From: Catenovulum maritimum
Lineage (GTDB): Bacteria > Pseudomonadota > Gammaproteobacteria > Enterobacterales > Alteromonadaceae
Assembly: GCF_001050375.1 (NCBI RefSeq)
Contig: NZ_KQ130500.1
Span: 1-64,000 of the forward strand
Reading direction: 5' to 3'
Length of the DNA stretch: 64,000 bases
The notes beneath the pieces were generated by a model. The model made no database searches. It was not told the DNA's origin and saw only the letters and a list, made by a program, of their open reading frames with translations. The position numbers and the translations under genes were made by a program. Shown here one piece after another: positions 63,801-64,000 of this stretch (the first letter of the stretch is position 1; the number at the start of each line of letters is the position of its first letter).

Positions 63801-64000
63801 TTCGGTCTGATTCATTGCGGTGTAATTCATAGAAAGTTTCGTTTTGCGTGATACCACGTACATTATTTAGTACATTGCCATTTTGATCGGTCGCAGCAAC
63901 AAAATCTAAGGACTCTACAAAGTTACCAACACGGTATTGATCTCGACGGACTGAGTTCGTTTGATTGTAAGCAGATACAACTAAACCTAATGTGTCGTCT
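60898..64000 (-). CDS. TonB-dependent receptor, N-terminus cut at window edge
   Basis: The frame stays open to base 64000 (over 1030 residues), so the ATG near 63429 is internal and the plug domain lies outside the window. Barrel features are clear: 'GDLGVRYVRTDVE', 'LPSLNLNYAFSDELVGRFAVSKTMTRPEIDSLRPGF', 'DISLEWYFNPTGMLSVAVYHKNM', 'VSFQAVNLTDDNFRQYF' and a C-terminal 'YRLGVRVNF' with the final Phe. It is a large carbohydrate-uptake-type receptor, distinct from the arabinan one. It is followed by the carbohydrate-binding lipoprotein, then the halogenase and SapC-like genes. The substrate is unknown. Confidence 0.92.
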   Translation of the reverse strand, partial: DDTLGLVVSAYNQTNSVRRDQYRVGNFVESLDFVAATDQNGNVLNNVRGITQNETFYELHRNESDRTGLTLGVQWLAGDATEVNFDLTYSEQDYVKTFDAVKTRFGSSAGFVEGDLNTPNYSAESQRDEYESPFTDPFADWISVDTDTKTITKNIGRFGQGDVIRSDGGDEQSNLSAILDVKHSITDDLEMSVKLGHSKSESNSLPNNAYTNMQNFNQINSPLLYRAGADIVATGYDCTSGLCRLVAGDTVSDLGENITNAPYTDSEGVSRPGWYDNTNVLTGFNPSDTKTFHLGFIQTKGRTVEDTANNFQVDFDWYKELGPITSFEFGLKLAEREKFVDNQEYRFNSATQTAVFQDPITGERFIIQEGGLNDIRADLIAKPGGLGVDNFMENLGYGDDPVANGLTPIDIKTARDLVLSAQDTVINVDDTETRLTNIDSQALYFKTNFELLDGRLTGDLGVRYVRTDVESKGSAGAVWYTHRDTNLVREFDMIKLKELRDRSLPACPDANYTDDTPGYVKKFGRVDGYGWDTSAGTDPATWTRIPDAGPCYDKEYADWFDIKSVDPSATVYPQDWPELSKRAEDLPVVDWNSMWRHADISGTHFFEFGNLSDTAAQITFDNTSTPGKFDTTGFTANQVQDKTVSAYPASNSHTYTNLLPSLNLNYAFSDELVGRFAVSKTMTRPEIDSLRPGFQLNQSPYWSGTDSNVGSKIDMFNTKLDPLVSKNLDISLEWYFNPTGMLSVAVYHKNMTNFETINSGLYHIRDFREDEGQLDPNSIRLAEATLEDQNDADLEGCFGLKAVADYPFGTGPDNAIGLSDDLDVLCDTFEVNERVNGDGAKITGVELGYSQTYDFLPGIFSGLGLSANYTYQSSKYDTTSADEVEYPVEDTPEHSYNMTGFWEKDGHSVRLSYRGTSDSLVGMDWNTALRGRNWKSGTLWNEGRDSLDLSINYKVNDTVSVSFQAVNLTDDNFRQYFTSRTLPVLRVAADNAAGYEYQMYNEGNPLDGDATKSRTYVNYKVGKTYRLGVRVNF

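Overview
The window comes from a marine polysaccharide-degrading gammaproteobacterium, most likely an Alteromonadales member of the Catenovulum/Paraglaciecola kind. This rests on three things seen here: AT-rich DNA, a gammaproteobacterial housekeeping core (smc-zipA, cysZ, tadA, dsbC-recJ, nspD-nspC), and dense blocks of secreted carbohydrate-active enzymes with TonB receptors and sugar symporters. The genus is an inference from gene content. No rRNA, tRNA, CRISPR array, insertion sequence or phage gene was recognised.

Layout. (1) 1-3672: two tandem formylglycine sulfatases, the second cut by the left edge, divergent from an AraC-type regulator fused to a membrane domain. (2) 3756-11356: a laminarin (beta-1,3-glucan) locus with a GH16 lipoprotein, a GH3 exo-glucosidase lipoprotein, a GPH-type symporter and a FucP-type sugar symporter, plus a divergent secreted jelly-roll-like protein. 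Three LacI-type operator palindromes lie in it, but no LacI gene. (3) 11375-25741: a conserved core with a Sel1-repeat protein, norspermidine synthesis, a DUF2164-like protein, zipA, smc, cysZ, a previously untracked 44-residue basic protein, tadA, recJ and dsbC. (4) 26003-48706: a cupin_8 protein, then an arabinan/arabinose-polymer locus. It has a FadR-family regulator, two GPH symporters, GH127/146, three GH43 enzymes (one a large lipoprotein with two LamG-type domains), an aldehyde dehydrogenase, a TonB receptor, and an operon of an orphan solute-binding protein, aldose epimerase and GH97. (5) 48799-52959: a second orphan solute-binding protein, an IclR regulator, a PhyH-type dioxygenase and an NHL propeller protein. 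(6) 53214-56284: a four-CHRD-repeat lipoprotein and two small lipoproteins. (7) 56350-64000: SapC-like protein, flavin-dependent tryptophan-halogenase-like protein, a multidomain carbohydrate-binding lipoprotein and a TonB receptor cut by the right edge.

How the parts fit. In the arabinan block, the surface endo-arabinanase and TonB receptor would bring in oligosaccharides. Periplasmic GH43, GH127 and GH97 would trim them, and the GPH symporters would import the products for the cytosolic GH43. A shared palindrome, ATAGTAnTACTAT, precedes four transcription units of this block including the FadR-family gene itself, so a single regulon is proposed. The laminarin block follows the same logic with LacI-type sites.

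The least explained parts are the halogenase/SapC/TonB module, the pair of solute-binding proteins without a transporter, the IclR-PhyH-NHL locus, a ~100 bp imperfect inverted repeat at 51781-51880, and the 44-residue basic protein.
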